The notes under the pieces: model-generated
What the model saw: only the letters and a program-made list of their open reading frames with translations
The model's database searches: none
Told to the model about the DNA's origin: nothing
Shown here: positions 36,251-44,814 of the stretch, piece after piece
How the letters are laid out: the number at the start of each line of letters is the position of its first letter
Position numbering within the stretch: the first letter of the stretch is position 1
Position numbers and translations under genes: made by a program
Assembly: GCF_013359815.1 (NCBI RefSeq)
Contig: NZ_JABMCF010000032.1
Span: 124,001 to 188,000, forward strand
Direction of reading: 5' to 3'
Length of the DNA stretch: 64,000 nucleotides
From: Curtobacterium flaccumfaciens
Lineage (GTDB): Bacteria; Actinomycetota; Actinomycetes; Actinomycetales; Microbacteriaceae

Positions 36251-36329
36251 GGGAGTCACACTGGCACCACTTCACTAGTTTGTCTAACTACCTGTCCCGA
36301 ACGCGCGTTCAGGGGGCTGCCCCGCGCTT

Positions 36330-36382
36330 GGTGAGCAGAAGAGGTCGGATCCCCACTCGGGCCCCGACCTCTTCTGCTCACC
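36330..36382. repeat. Dispersed palindromic element, copy 1
   Basis: Perfect 19-bp arms (GGTGAGCAGAAGAGGTCGG and complement) around a 15-bp loop, 31 bp beyond the stop of the subtilase gene. Shares its core with copies 2-4 (43950, 45815, 47019). The stem core is AAGAGGT/ACCTCTT. Confidence 0.9.
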
Positions 36383-36413
36383 ATGTGGCGCGTGAACCGC
36401 GCGCGCACCTGTC

Positions 36414-39400
36414 CTAGCGGCGCGTGACCTTCGCGGTCGCCCCGGACTTGGCCGTGCCGTCCTTGTACCCGGAGGCGTGGGCCGTCACCTGCACGCTGAT
36501 GCGGTGCCCGACGTCGGACGAGCCGAGCTTGTACTTGGTACCCGTTGCCGACTTGACGACCTTGCCGTCACGCAGCCACTGGTACTTGTAGGTCGCCTTC
36601 GTCGTGCTCCACGTGCCGTGCTTCGCGGTGAGGGTCGAGCCGACCTTCGCCGTCCCGCTCACCGCGACCTTGCTCCCCCTCGCCAGCGCGAGCTTCGGCG
36701 GGACCACGTTGATCGTCGACGTGTCGGCCTGCTTGCCCGCCGCGTTGTCGAGGTGGAGCAGCAGCACCGTCGCCTTGGTGACACCCGAGGCACGGGTCAC
36801 CGTGAGCGAGTCGGCGTCGGCGAACAGCACGCCGGGGGTGCCGTCCTGCGAGAACGACAGCTTCGGCTTCGACGGGTCGAACGTGGCCGTCTTCGTCTCG
36901 TCCACGACCGAGGAACCGCTGGTGGCAGCACCCGGGGCGTAGGCCGACTCCGTCAGCACGGTGTAGTCGAACTTCTTCGACGAACCGATGGCCTTCGCAG
37001 CGACGGTCAGCACCTTCACCGAGCTGTCGAAGGTGTTCACGTCCTGTCCGGGCGCACCGCCGTTGAGCGGCTGGACGTCGACGACGGGGTCGACGTCCGG
37101 GTCGTCCAGGGCGGCCTTCGCCAGGTCGACCGTCGTGGCGAACGTGGCGTCCACGGCAGCCGACTTCGCGTTGTACACCAGGAAGTCGGGCTCGCCGTCA
37201 CGGTCCGTGTCGATGAGGACCTCGACGTTGGTCACGGCGCCCGGGTTCGCGTCCGGACCAGCGGTCTGCACACCGAACGCCAGGGTTCCCGAGGACTTGT
37301 CGTACGACGCACCGTAGGAACGGACGTCGGCCGCCTGCAGCGAACGCGTCGCCGAACCCTCGGGGAACGCCTCGGCCGGGTCGGTGCCGCCGAGCACGAA
37401 CGGAGCGACGGCGGCGTGGTAGCCGGTCGTCAGTCCGCCCTGGTCGAGCGTGCGGCCCTTGAGCGTGAGCTCGGCCGACTTGCCCGGTCCCGTGAACGAG
37501 ACCGTGGTCCGGGCCCGGACCGCGCTGACGGGCTTCGGGGCCACGTAGGCCCCGAGGCGCATCGGGTTGAGCGAGCTGTCGGTCGGCGCGAACGCCACGA
37601 TGCCGGAAGCGGCGGCCACGAACTCGCGCTGGTAGCCCTGCTGGACGGCTTCCTGGGTCGGGTCGATGACCCGGCGGAGCTTCGTCGCGTCGGCGACCGA
37701 GAACGTCAGCGTGACCGATGCGGTGCCGTTGGCGGGCACCGTGACCTGCTTCGAGCTGAGCGCGAAGGTCACACCAGGCTGCGACACCTGCGGCTGGTAC
37801 GACACGTTGTACGTGTGCGCCGTGCTGTCGGTGTTGTCGATCTGCAGGGTGCGGGTCTCGCTCGTCCCGCTGGCGACCTCGACGACGCCGAACGACGCGG
37901 TGACGAGCTGGTCGTTCTCGGCGCTGCGGACCGTGGTGCCGGCGGTGACCGCCTGCAGTGCGTCCACGCGACCGGTGCCCTGGCGGAGCAGGGTGGCCGA
38001 ACGGTTGCCGTCCTTCACGTCGTGCGTCGCCGTGTTCATCAGGGCCGCCTTGACCTGCGGGGCGGACCAGGTGGGGTGCGACTGGAACGTCAGCGCCGCG
38101 ATGCCCGCGACGTCCGGCGTGGCCATCGAGGTACCGCTCATCGACATGCGGCCGTCACCGGTGCCGTTGGCCGCCGAGATCACGTTGACCCCGGGGCCGG
38201 CGATGTCCGGCTTGACGATGTCGTCGAACGATCCGTGCACACCACGGCTGGTGAACGACGCGAGCGTGTTCACGGCGTCCGCCTCGATGGCGACCTCGAA
38301 GCCCTTGAGCTCGTCCGCGAAGCGCACGTGCAGGGTCCCCGCCTTGGCAGTGGCCTGGAGGCTCGCCACGCTCTTCGCGGTCAGCTCGGCACCCGGGATG
38401 GTCGCGTTGCCACCGATGCCGGATTCGAACGTGTCGAGCGTGCCCGCCAGCAGGACGCCGACGCCGCCAGCGGCCTCGACGTTGCCGAAGCGCACGGCGG
38501 AACCGCACTCGAGCGCGGCGTCCGTCCACTTCAGCCAGACGACCTTGCCCTTGATCTTCGCGGCGTCAGCGGCGCTGAACGCGGCACAGCCGTCGATGTT
38601 CGCGGTCGGGACGACGACGTCGCCCTCGACCGGCAGGGTGCCCTTGAAGTTGGACGAGTACTGCGAGCGGTAGGTCTTCGCGACGTCGGCCGGTGCGGTG
38701 ACCTGCACGCCGTCGTAGAGCGACTGGCCGGTGGCGCTCGCGGCGACGGTGAGCGCGCCCTCGGCGTTGCCCGGCGACCCACCGATGTCGGTGAAGTCGT
38801 CGGCGTTGCCCGAGGCGATCACGGGGAGCACGCCGCGAGCGGTCAGTGCGTCGATCTTTGCGTTGTCGGGGTCGTCCGGTGCGCCGTAGTCGGAGCCGAG
38901 CGACAGGTTCAGGACGTTGATGTCCTTGCCCTCGGTGAGCGCCTGGCCCACCCAGTCGAGCGCGGCACCGGTGACGTCGGTCGAGCCACCGTTGTCACCG
39001 AAGACCTTCAGGGCGTACAGGCCGGCCTCGGGCGCGGTGCCCGGACCGATCCACATGTCCTGCACCTGCTGCGTGGTGAGCTTGGTGTAGTCGCCGTCGA
39101 ACTGCTGCTTGTCGGCGGTCAGGCCGTAGCCGGCGATCGAGCCGGACACGTGCGTGCCGTGGTCGCCGCCCTTGCCGTCGATCGGGTTGTCGTCGGGAGC
39201 CGGCACCGGGTCGTAGGCGTCCGGGTCCGACGGGTCGGCGTTGTAGGTCGCACCGGCGAAGTCGTACCCGCCGAGGAACTTCGACGCGTCGTACAGGCTC
39301 GGGTCCGGGGCGCCGCTGCTCGCGTTCGCCAGGGCCTGCTGGTACGCCTCGGTGGTGCCGGGTCCACCGAAGTCGGCCTGCGTGTAGTCGAGACCGGTGT

Positions 39401-40094
39401 CGAGGACGGCGACGTTGACGTCCTTGCCGGTGTGGCCGGTCTGCTGCCAGGCGTTGAGCGAGCGCGTGTAGACGTCGCTCGCGGCGTTCTTCGGCGCGAC
39501 GCCGTCGGCGCCGGGTTGGACCAGGCTGGGGTCGACGCCCGAGGGAGCGGCGTCGGCGTTCTCGTTGACCGTCGGCTCGACGATCTTCTTCGGCGTGAGC
39601 GGGATGATGCTCTCGACGTCGGAGCGCTTCGCGATCTGCCGGAACGCGTCGACGTCGGCGACGACCGCGACGCCAGGGACGGTGTACTCGGTCGAGTAGA
39701 GCTCGGTCGCGTCGGCGTCGGCGCGCTTGACGGCCGACCGCACCGCGGCGACGGTCGACTGGATCGCCTCGACGCGGTTCTTGGCCGCGGAGGACTGGGT
39801 CCGCGACTTCGTCAGGTCCCCGCCCTTCGCCTTGGCGTCCACTTCGAGGGCACCCTGGCCGGTCGTGCGCACGAACGCGGCGACGGTCTTCGTCGGCTTG
39901 GCGTCACGGAGCGGGGCGGAGAGCTTGAGGTCGGCCACCGAGATCCCGGCCGGAGCTGCGGAGGCCGCGCCCCCGACTGCGAGACCGCCACACGCGAGGG
40001 CCGCGACGGCGATGCCGGCGGTCAGGACGCGGGTGAAGCGATGGGGGGTTGGGTTCGGGTCGGTGTTCGGTGTTGCACGGTTCAAAGAGGGCAC
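36414..40094 (-). CDS. Secreted subtilisin-like S8 serine protease
   Basis: The product has 1226 residues. A long N-terminal basic region precedes the signal helix ending near ASAAP (about residue 47). An I9-type inhibitor propeptide (about 60-170) precedes the S8 domain: Asp in NVAVLDTGLDY (about 232), His in GGDHGTHVSGSIAGYG (about 311), Ser in MSGTSMATPDVAGI (about 655), with a PA-type insert (about 465-585). The C-terminal part contains beta-sandwich domains and ends with GYKDGTAKSGATAKVTRR, an Ig-like repeat; there is no sortase motif. It is an extracellular protease. GTG at 40094 lacks spacing to a ribosome binding site; TTG at 40085 has AGGAG 9 nt upstream and is a good alternative start. 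Confidence 0.93.
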   Translation of the reverse strand: MPSLNRATPNTDPNPTPHRFTRVLTAGIAVAALACGGLAVGGAASAAPAGISVADLKLSAPLRDAKPTKTVAAFVRTTGQGALEVDAKAKGGDLTKSRTQSSAAKNRVEAIQSTVAAVRSAVKRADADATELYSTEYTVPGVAVVADVDAFRQIAKRSDVESIIPLTPKKIVEPTVNENADAAPSGVDPSLVQPGADGVAPKNAASDVYTRSLNAWQQTGHTGKDVNVAVLDTGLDYTQADFGGPGTTEAYQQALANASSGAPDPSLYDASKFLGGYDFAGATYNADPSDPDAYDPVPAPDDNPIDGKGGDHGTHVSGSIAGYGLTADKQQFDGDYTKLTTQQVQDMWIGPGTAPEAGLYALKVFGDNGGSTDVTGAALDWVGQALTEGKDINVLNLSLGSDYGAPDDPDNAKIDALTARGVLPVIASGNADDFTDIGGSPGNAEGALTVAASATGQSLYDGVQVTAPADVAKTYRSQYSSNFKGTLPVEGDVVVPTANIDGCAAFSAADAAKIKGKVVWLKWTDAALECGSAVRFGNVEAAGGVGVLLAGTLDTFESGIGGNATIPGAELTAKSVASLQATAKAGTLHVRFADELKGFEVAIEADAVNTLASFTSRGVHGSFDDIVKPDIAGPGVNVISAANGTGDGRMSMSGTSMATPDVAGIAALTFQSHPTWSAPQVKAALMNTATHDVKDGNRSATLLRQGTGRVDALQAVTAGTTVRSAENDQLVTASFGVVEVASGTSETRTLQIDNTDSTAHTYNVSYQPQVSQPGVTFALSSKQVTVPANGTASVTLTFSVADATKLRRVIDPTQEAVQQGYQREFVAAASGIVAFAPTDSSLNPMRLGAYVAPKPVSAVRARTTVSFTGPGKSAELTLKGRTLDQGGLTTGYHAAVAPFVLGGTDPAEAFPEGSATRSLQAADVRSYGASYDKSSGTLAFGVQTAGPDANPGAVTNVEVLIDTDRDGEPDFLVYNAKSAAVDATFATTVDLAKAALDDPDVDPVVDVQPLNGGAPGQDVNTFDSSVKVLTVAAKAIGSSKKFDYTVLTESAYAPGAATSGSSVVDETKTATFDPSKPKLSFSQDGTPGVLFADADSLTVTRASGVTKATVLLLHLDNAAGKQADTSTINVVPPKLALARGSKVAVSGTAKVGSTLTAKHGTWSTTKATYKYQWLRDGKVVKSATGTKYKLGSSDVGHRISVQVTAHASGYKDGTAKSGATAKVTRR

Positions 40095-40209
40095 TCCTGG
40101 CTCAGTCCGTGGTTCGCATGAGATTCCTGTGAAGCTATGCGTTCGTTCTCAGGGAAGACAGTCCGCTCTTTGGGGGACTCCCCTCGTCCGAGGGGCGGAA
40201 CCTGTTAAG

Positions 40210-40245
40210 TTGCACACCCGTGTGCACGTTATTACGATGGGGTGC
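40210..40245 (+). promoter_or_regulatory. Promoter with embedded TetR operator
   Basis: TTGCAC (-35, 40210-40215) and TACGAT (-10, 40233-40238) are 17 bp apart, and a perfect palindrome TGCACAC-CC-GTGTGCA (40211-40226) overlaps the -35 and spacer. Transcription would begin at about 40245, at the GTG of the TetR gene. A regulator bound here would block RNA polymerase, fitting autoregulation of the operon. Confidence 0.75.
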
Positions 40246-40902
40246 GTGACCACCTCCGAGCAGCCCTCCCGCGCGCCCCGCCGCGACGCCACGGAGAACC
40301 GGGCAGCCCTCCTCGACGCGGCGAAGACCTGTCTGCAGCAGGACCCGGACGCCTCGATCGAGACGATCGCCGCGGCTGCGGGACTCTCGCGCCGTGCGGT
40401 GTACGGACACTTCCCCTCGCGCGACGACCTGGTGCGCGAGGTCGTGACCGCCGGCGCGGCCAGGATCGCCGCGGCCATGCCCACCGCATCGGACCTGCAG
40501 GAGCTCCCGCCGGCCGCACGCCTCGCCGCCATCGCGGTGACGCTCTGGACCGAGGTGTCGCACGTCCGCTCGATGGCCCGGGTCGCCGTGCGCAGCCCGT
40601 TCGCCGAACCCGTCGCCGAGGTGTTCGCGCCTCTGCGCTCGCAGGTACGCCAGGCGTGCGCGCTCGGGATCGCCGACGGCGCCATGCGGGACGACGTCGA
40701 CCCCGAGACCCTCGGCCGTCTGGTCGAGGGCGCGTGCATCGCCGTCCTCGACGAGGCCACCCGTTCCGGCACGAGCGACGAGGACGGACGGCGCATGGTG
40801 GTGGTGTCGGCGCTGGGCATGGCCGGCATCGACTGGCGCACGGCACTGCTCTCCGAACCCGCTGCTCCCACTCCCACTCCTGCCCCGAAGGACCACGCAT
40901 GA
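40246..40902 (+). CDS. TetR/AcrR regulator of the YhgE/Pip operon
   Basis: The product has 218 residues from GTG at 40246, probably leaderless because a -10 hexamer ends 7 nt upstream; ATG at 40237 would add three residues. The HTH is canonical: RAALLDAAKTCLQ, IETIAAAAGLSRRAVYGHFPSRDDLVREV (about 30-58). The rest is the ligand-binding helical domain. A 16-bp palindrome overlaps its promoter. Its stop overlaps the next gene start (ATGA), so it is the first gene of a three-gene operon with a degenerate ABC protein and a YhgE/Pip membrane protein and should regulate it. Confidence 0.9.
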   Translation: MTTSEQPSRAPRRDATENRAALLDAAKTCLQQDPDASIETIAAAAGLSRRAVYGHFPSRDDLVREVVTAGAARIAAAMPTASDLQELPPAARLAAIAVTLWTEVSHVRSMARVAVRSPFAEPVAEVFAPLRSQVRQACALGIADGAMRDDVDPETLGRLVEGACIAVLDEATRSGTSDEDGRRMVVVSALGMAGIDWRTALLSEPAAPTPTPAPKDHA

Positions 40903-41687
40903 CGCTCGAACTCGACCACGTCGGCATCGGCGAGGAGCCCGGCGCACCCCTGCCCGTCGTCTCCGCCGTCGCCGCCCCGGGACGCCCCGGGGTCCTCGCC
41001 GTCGAGACCGAGCAGGCGCCCGTGCTCGCGTCACTCGTCGCCGGCGGCCGCATGCAGCCCGACACCGGCCGGCTGCTGCTCGACGGCCACGAGGACCCGG
41101 CAGCCGTCCGCCGCTCGTTCGCCCTCGTGGACACCCCCGGGGTCGCCGAGCCCTTCCCCGTCATGACCCTCAAGCAGATCGTGCGCGAGGAGCTCGCGTT
41201 CGCCGGGCAGCGCCCGAACCGTGAACACGTCGACACCGTGCTCGACGAGCTCGGACTGCGGGACTACTTCGACACCGCCGTGCAGCGGGTGCCGACCGTC
41301 GTGCGCGTCCGGCTACTGGTCGAACTCGCCCTGCTCCGCGACGGTGTGACCGGCATCGTGATCACCTCGCCCGAGCGGCACGGCGGCGCCGTCGAGGACT
41401 GGTTCCAGGTGGTCCGCGACGTCGCACGACGGGGCGTGACCGTGGTCCTCGTGACCTCGAAGGCCGCCGCCGCCACCGTCGAGCACCTGCTCGACACGAT
41501 CGACACGCACGACGGCGTCGAGACGCACGGCGGCGTCGAAACGCACGACGACGTCGCGACGCTCGCGACGCCCCAGACCGAGGACCCCGAGGACGTGGCC
41601 CGAACCGACGGAACCGAGCCGGGCCTCCCGGCCGCTCCTTCCGTCACCGAAGCATCCGCAACCGTCCCGACGGAGGCACAGAAGTGA
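40899..41687 (+). CDS. Degenerate ABC-transporter ATPase-like protein without Walker motifs
   Basis: The product has 262 residues. The layout is that of an ABC ATPase: VLAVETEQAPVLASLVAGGR, then PDTGRLLLDGHEDP (residues 54-67, the strand after Walker A), FALVDTPG (Q-loop region), LRDYFDTAVQRVP in place of the signature, and VTGIVITSPERHGG in place of Walker B. But Walker A is VETEQAPVL instead of GxxGxGKST, the signature and Walker B acidic pair are gone, and the H-loop region reads VLVTSKA. A Thr/Asp/His-rich tail with short repeats (DGVETHGGVETHDDVAT) follows residue 190. It cannot be expected to hydrolyse ATP. It overlaps TetR and YhgE/Pip genes by 4 bp each, so it is expressed as part of that complex. 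Confidence 0.8.
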   Translation: MTLELDHVGIGEEPGAPLPVVSAVAAPGRPGVLAVETEQAPVLASLVAGGRMQPDTGRLLLDGHEDPAAVRRSFALVDTPGVAEPFPVMTLKQIVREELAFAGQRPNREHVDTVLDELGLRDYFDTAVQRVPTVVRVRLLVELALLRDGVTGIVITSPERHGGAVEDWFQVVRDVARRGVTVVLVTSKAAAATVEHLLDTIDTHDGVETHGGVETHDDVATLATPQTEDPEDVARTDGTEPGLPAAPSVTEASATVPTEAQK

Positions 41688-43918
41688 CCACCACCTCGCT
41701 CGTCCGCGCAGAACTCGCGCGGCTCACCGCGACCCCGCTCGCACGCCTGGCGTTCATCGCGCTGATGATCGTGCCGCTGCTCTACGGCGGCGCCTACCTG
41801 TGGGCGAACCGCGACCCGTACGCGAAGCTCGACCAGATCCCCGCCGCGATCGTGAACCTCGACGCCGGCGCCACGCTGGACGGCGACCACGTCGACTACG
41901 GCAAGGACGTCACGAAGGAGGCCATCGACGGCGCCGACTTCAAGTGGACGAAGACGAGCGCCGCCGACGCCCGCTCCGGTGTCCGCAACGGCACCTACGA
42001 CTTCGTCGTCACCATCCCGCACGACTTCTCGGAGCACCTGGTGTCCGCGCAGTCCGACGACCCCACGCAGGCGAAGCTCGTCATGACGACCGCCGACACG
42101 AACTCGTACCTGGCCTCGACCATCGCCGAGCAGGCGGGCAAGACCATGCGCACCGCCGTCGCCGAGCGCGTCGGCAAGCAGGCGGCGAAGACCCTGCTCG
42201 TCGGGCTCGCCGACGTGCGGGACAGCCTCGGCGACGCGGTCGACGGGGCCGATGAACTCGCGTCCGGAACCGCCAAGGCGGACAGGGGTGCGCACCAGCT
42301 CGCCGACGGTACCGGCAAGCTGTCGTCCGGGGCGGCGGAGCTCGCGTCCGGCACGGCCGACCTGCCGTCGCAGACCCAGCAGCTGAACAGCGGGGCGCAG
42401 CAGGTGGCGTCGGGGGCGTCGACCCTGGCGTCCGGGCTGGCCAGCGCGCAGCAGCAGACGGCGGCACTGCCGTCGCAGACGCAGCAGTTGGACAGTGGGG
42501 CGCAGCAGCTGCAGTCCGGGCTGCACCAGCTCCGTGACCAGACGGCTTCGCTGCCGTCGGACTCTGCGCGCCTGTCCAGTGGTGCGTCGCAGGTCGCGAC
42601 CGGGAACGCCGAGCTCGTCGAGAAGGCCGCACCGTTCATCGCGGGCGTCCAGCAGCTCTCTGCGCAGTCGCCCGAACTCGTCGCATCGCTGAAGCCCGTC
42701 GTCCAAGCCTCCACGGTGCTCTCCGCGGAAGAGAAGACCCGGCTGCTCACCGGGCTCGACAACCTGCAGGCCGGCAGCACCAAGCTCGGTACCGGTGCCG
42801 GCGACCTGTCCGGCAACCTGCAGAAGCTCAAGACCGGCAGCGCGCAGGTGTCCGCGGGCGCCTCCCAGCTCGCCGAGCAGGCCCCGGCGCTGACGAGCGG
42901 CATCCAGCAGCTCTCCGACGGTTCGGACACGCTCGCCGCCGGCACCGGCAAGCTCGCCGCGAAGGCCCCGGAGCTGTCGTCCGGGATCGCGGACGCGGCC
43001 ACGGGCGCCTCGACGCTCTCGTCGGGAGCGTCGAAGGTGGCCGCCGGTACATCGAAGCTGGCCTCGGCCGCTCCGACGCTGTCGTCCGGTGCGTCGCAGC
43101 TCGCGACCGGTGCGAAGACCGCCGACCAGGGCGCCTCGTCGCTCGCGTCAGGGTTGGACAAGCTCACGACCGGCTCGTCGAAGCTCGCGTCGTCGCTCGA
43201 CGAGGGCCGCACGAAGATCCCGGCGTCGAACGCCTCGGAGCGTGCGTCGCAGGCCTCGGTCATCTCGGACCCGGTCAAGGTCGGGGACGACAACGTCGCC
43301 GCCGCGTCGAACTACGGTGCCGGCCTCGCGCCGTTCTTCATCTCGCTCGCGGCCTGGATCGGCATGTACGCGCTGTTCCTCATCCTCAAGCCGATCTCGA
43401 AGCGCGCGATCACGGCGGTGCGGAAGCCTCTCGCGGTGGTGTTCGGCGGCTGGCTGACCCCGGCACTCCTCGGCCTGGTGCAGATGGTGGCGCTGTTCTT
43501 CATCGTGCGCTTCGCCCTCGACCTGAACGTGGTGCACGTCGGCGGCACGATCGGGATCATGGTCCTGGCCTCGGCGACCTTCGCGGCGATCATCATGGCG
43601 CTCAACGTGCTGCTCGGATCGGTGGGGCAGTTCCTCGGCCTGGTGCTGATGCTCGTGCAGCTCGTCACCGCTGGCGGGACGTTCCCGTGGCAGACGTTGC
43701 CGGGGCCGTTGGCGGCGCTGCACTTCGCGCTGCCGATGACGTACTCGGTCGACGCGATCCGGCAGACGATGTACGGCGGGAACCTCGGCGCCGCGTGGTC
43801 GGACGCGGGCGTGCTGCTCTGCTGGCTGCTCGGGGCGCTCCTGGTGTCCTTCGTGGTCACGGCGCGGCAGACCCGCTCCCGCACGCTGCGCGACCTGCGC
43901 CCGAGCCTGATCGGGTAG
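41684..43918 (+). CDS. YhgE/Pip-type membrane protein with extended repeat region
   Basis: The product has 744 residues. One N-terminal membrane segment (ARLAFIALMIVPLLYGGAYL, residues about 17-36) precedes an extracytoplasmic part. Its first portion (about 40-170) has the conserved IPAAIVNLDAGA start. A long stretch (about 190-540) consists of LSSGAxxLAxGTxxL-type repeats with regular Ala/Ser/Gly/Leu, likely an elongated helical or coiled region. About six C-terminal membrane segments (545-744) form the ABC-2 domain. YhgE/Pip relatives include phage receptors (YueB, Pip) and type VII secretion-associated proteins, but exact substrate is unknown. GTGA overlap couples it to the degenerate ATPase. 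Confidence 0.9.
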   Translation: MTTTSLVRAELARLTATPLARLAFIALMIVPLLYGGAYLWANRDPYAKLDQIPAAIVNLDAGATLDGDHVDYGKDVTKEAIDGADFKWTKTSAADARSGVRNGTYDFVVTIPHDFSEHLVSAQSDDPTQAKLVMTTADTNSYLASTIAEQAGKTMRTAVAERVGKQAAKTLLVGLADVRDSLGDAVDGADELASGTAKADRGAHQLADGTGKLSSGAAELASGTADLPSQTQQLNSGAQQVASGASTLASGLASAQQQTAALPSQTQQLDSGAQQLQSGLHQLRDQTASLPSDSARLSSGASQVATGNAELVEKAAPFIAGVQQLSAQSPELVASLKPVVQASTVLSAEEKTRLLTGLDNLQAGSTKLGTGAGDLSGNLQKLKTGSAQVSAGASQLAEQAPALTSGIQQLSDGSDTLAAGTGKLAAKAPELSSGIADAATGASTLSSGASKVAAGTSKLASAAPTLSSGASQLATGAKTADQGASSLASGLDKLTTGSSKLASSLDEGRTKIPASNASERASQASVISDPVKVGDDNVAAASNYGAGLAPFFISLAAWIGMYALFLILKPISKRAITAVRKPLAVVFGGWLTPALLGLVQMVALFFIVRFALDLNVVHVGGTIGIMVLASATFAAIIMALNVLLGSVGQFLGLVLMLVQLVTAGGTFPWQTLPGPLAALHFALPMTYSVDAIRQTMYGGNLGAAWSDAGVLLCWLLGALLVSFVVTARQTRSRTLRDLRPSLIG

Positions 43919-43949
43919 CGGGGCCGGGGGGCGGGCGCCCGCGCGCACG

Positions 43950-44008
43950 CTTCGTGAGCAGAAGAGGTCGGGTGACATCAGGTCACCCGACCTCTTCTGC
44001 TCGCGAAG
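43950..44008. repeat. Dispersed palindromic element, copy 2
   Basis: 27-bp arms with one mismatch and a 5-bp loop, stem core AAGAGGT/ACCTCTT. It lies between the convergent YhgE/Pip and epimerase genes, and the right arm encodes the last residues (TSRAEEVG) and stop of the epimerase gene. Confidence 0.9.
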
Positions 44009-44804
44009 TGCGTTCGCCGAGCGGCTGGTGCACCATCCCGCCGCCGAGGGTGCTCAGGTCGTCGGTCGGCAGGGCCGCACGGGCGTCCGCATCGAGCACG
44101 GCGGACGCGTCGTCGAGGGGGTGGAACCCGATGCGCTCCCCGGCGGACAGGTCAGCCGGCGACCCGGTGTTCCGCGACAGGGCCCAGACCACGTGGTGCC
44201 CGGGGTCGCGGAGTGCCACGGTCGCGAGGACCAGGCGCGTCAGGTCGTCGGGCGAGGTCCACATGAGTAGCCCCCGGGTCGTCGGCGGCAGCGCACCGAA
44301 CGCACCGATCCGCGCGGACACGATCGACATCTCGTACCGGTCGGCGAACAGGCTGCCGAGCAGTTCCATCGCGGCCTTCGTCACGCCGTAGTACGTGTCC
44401 GGACGGGGCAGCCGGTCGCCGGGCACGCTCCCCGGCTGGTCGAGGGGTTCGGGCACCAGCCCCACCGCGTGGATCGAGCTGGCCTGCACCACCCGGAGCA
44501 CCCCGGCGGCGGCGGCCCGTTCGAGCACGTTCTTCGTGCCGGTCAGGTTCGCCGCGATCAGGTCGTCCCAGGCGGCCTCCGTCGGGATGCCCGCCAGGTG
44601 GACCACGGTGTCGACCGCGGCGAGCGCATCGTCCAGCGCAGCCGGGTCGTTCACCGATCCGGGTACGAACCGTTCCCCGGCGACGACCGGATCGTGGGGC
44701 CGCTGTTCGTCGAGCAGCACGAGGTCGTGTCCCGCGGACCGCAGTCGAGGACGCAGGGCGCTCCCGATCCGGCCCGCGGCTCCGGTGATGAGCAGCGTCG
44801 CCAT
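43983..44804 (-). CDS. NAD-dependent epimerase/dehydratase, uronate dehydrogenase-like
   Basis: The product has 273 residues. It is an extended short-chain dehydrogenase with the NAD-binding motif LLITGAAGRIGSAL at the N-terminus, VVHLAGIPTEAAWDDLIAANLTGTKNVL, active-site SS in VQASSIHAVG and YYGVTKAAMEL (Tyr/Lys pair). The HLAGI, NLTGT, SSIHAVG and WTSPDDLTRLV features resemble uronate dehydrogenases; substrate is uncertain. ATG at 44804 has TAGCGT 7 nt upstream, giving a leaderless mRNA. The last eight codons fall inside palindromic element copy 2. The enzyme could serve sugar-acid catabolism; no neighbours support a pathway. Confidence 0.85.
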   Translation of the reverse strand: MATLLITGAAGRIGSALRPRLRSAGHDLVLLDEQRPHDPVVAGERFVPGSVNDPAALDDALAAVDTVVHLAGIPTEAAWDDLIAANLTGTKNVLERAAAAGVLRVVQASSIHAVGLVPEPLDQPGSVPGDRLPRPDTYYGVTKAAMELLGSLFADRYEMSIVSARIGAFGALPPTTRGLLMWTSPDDLTRLVLATVALRDPGHHVVWALSRNTGSPADLSAGERIGFHPLDDASAVLDADARAALPTDDLSTLGGGMVHQPLGERTSRAEEVG

Positions 44805-44814
44805 GCCGCGGACG

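Noticed and set aside
36477-40121. 1214-codon plus-strand open frame
   Set aside because: Antisense to the S8 protease, which has catalytic motifs and a signal peptide. No features of a protein on this strand.
40899-43918. Complete ABC exporter
   Set aside because: The ATPase-like subunit lacks all nucleotide-binding motifs, so active ATP-driven transport cannot be claimed.
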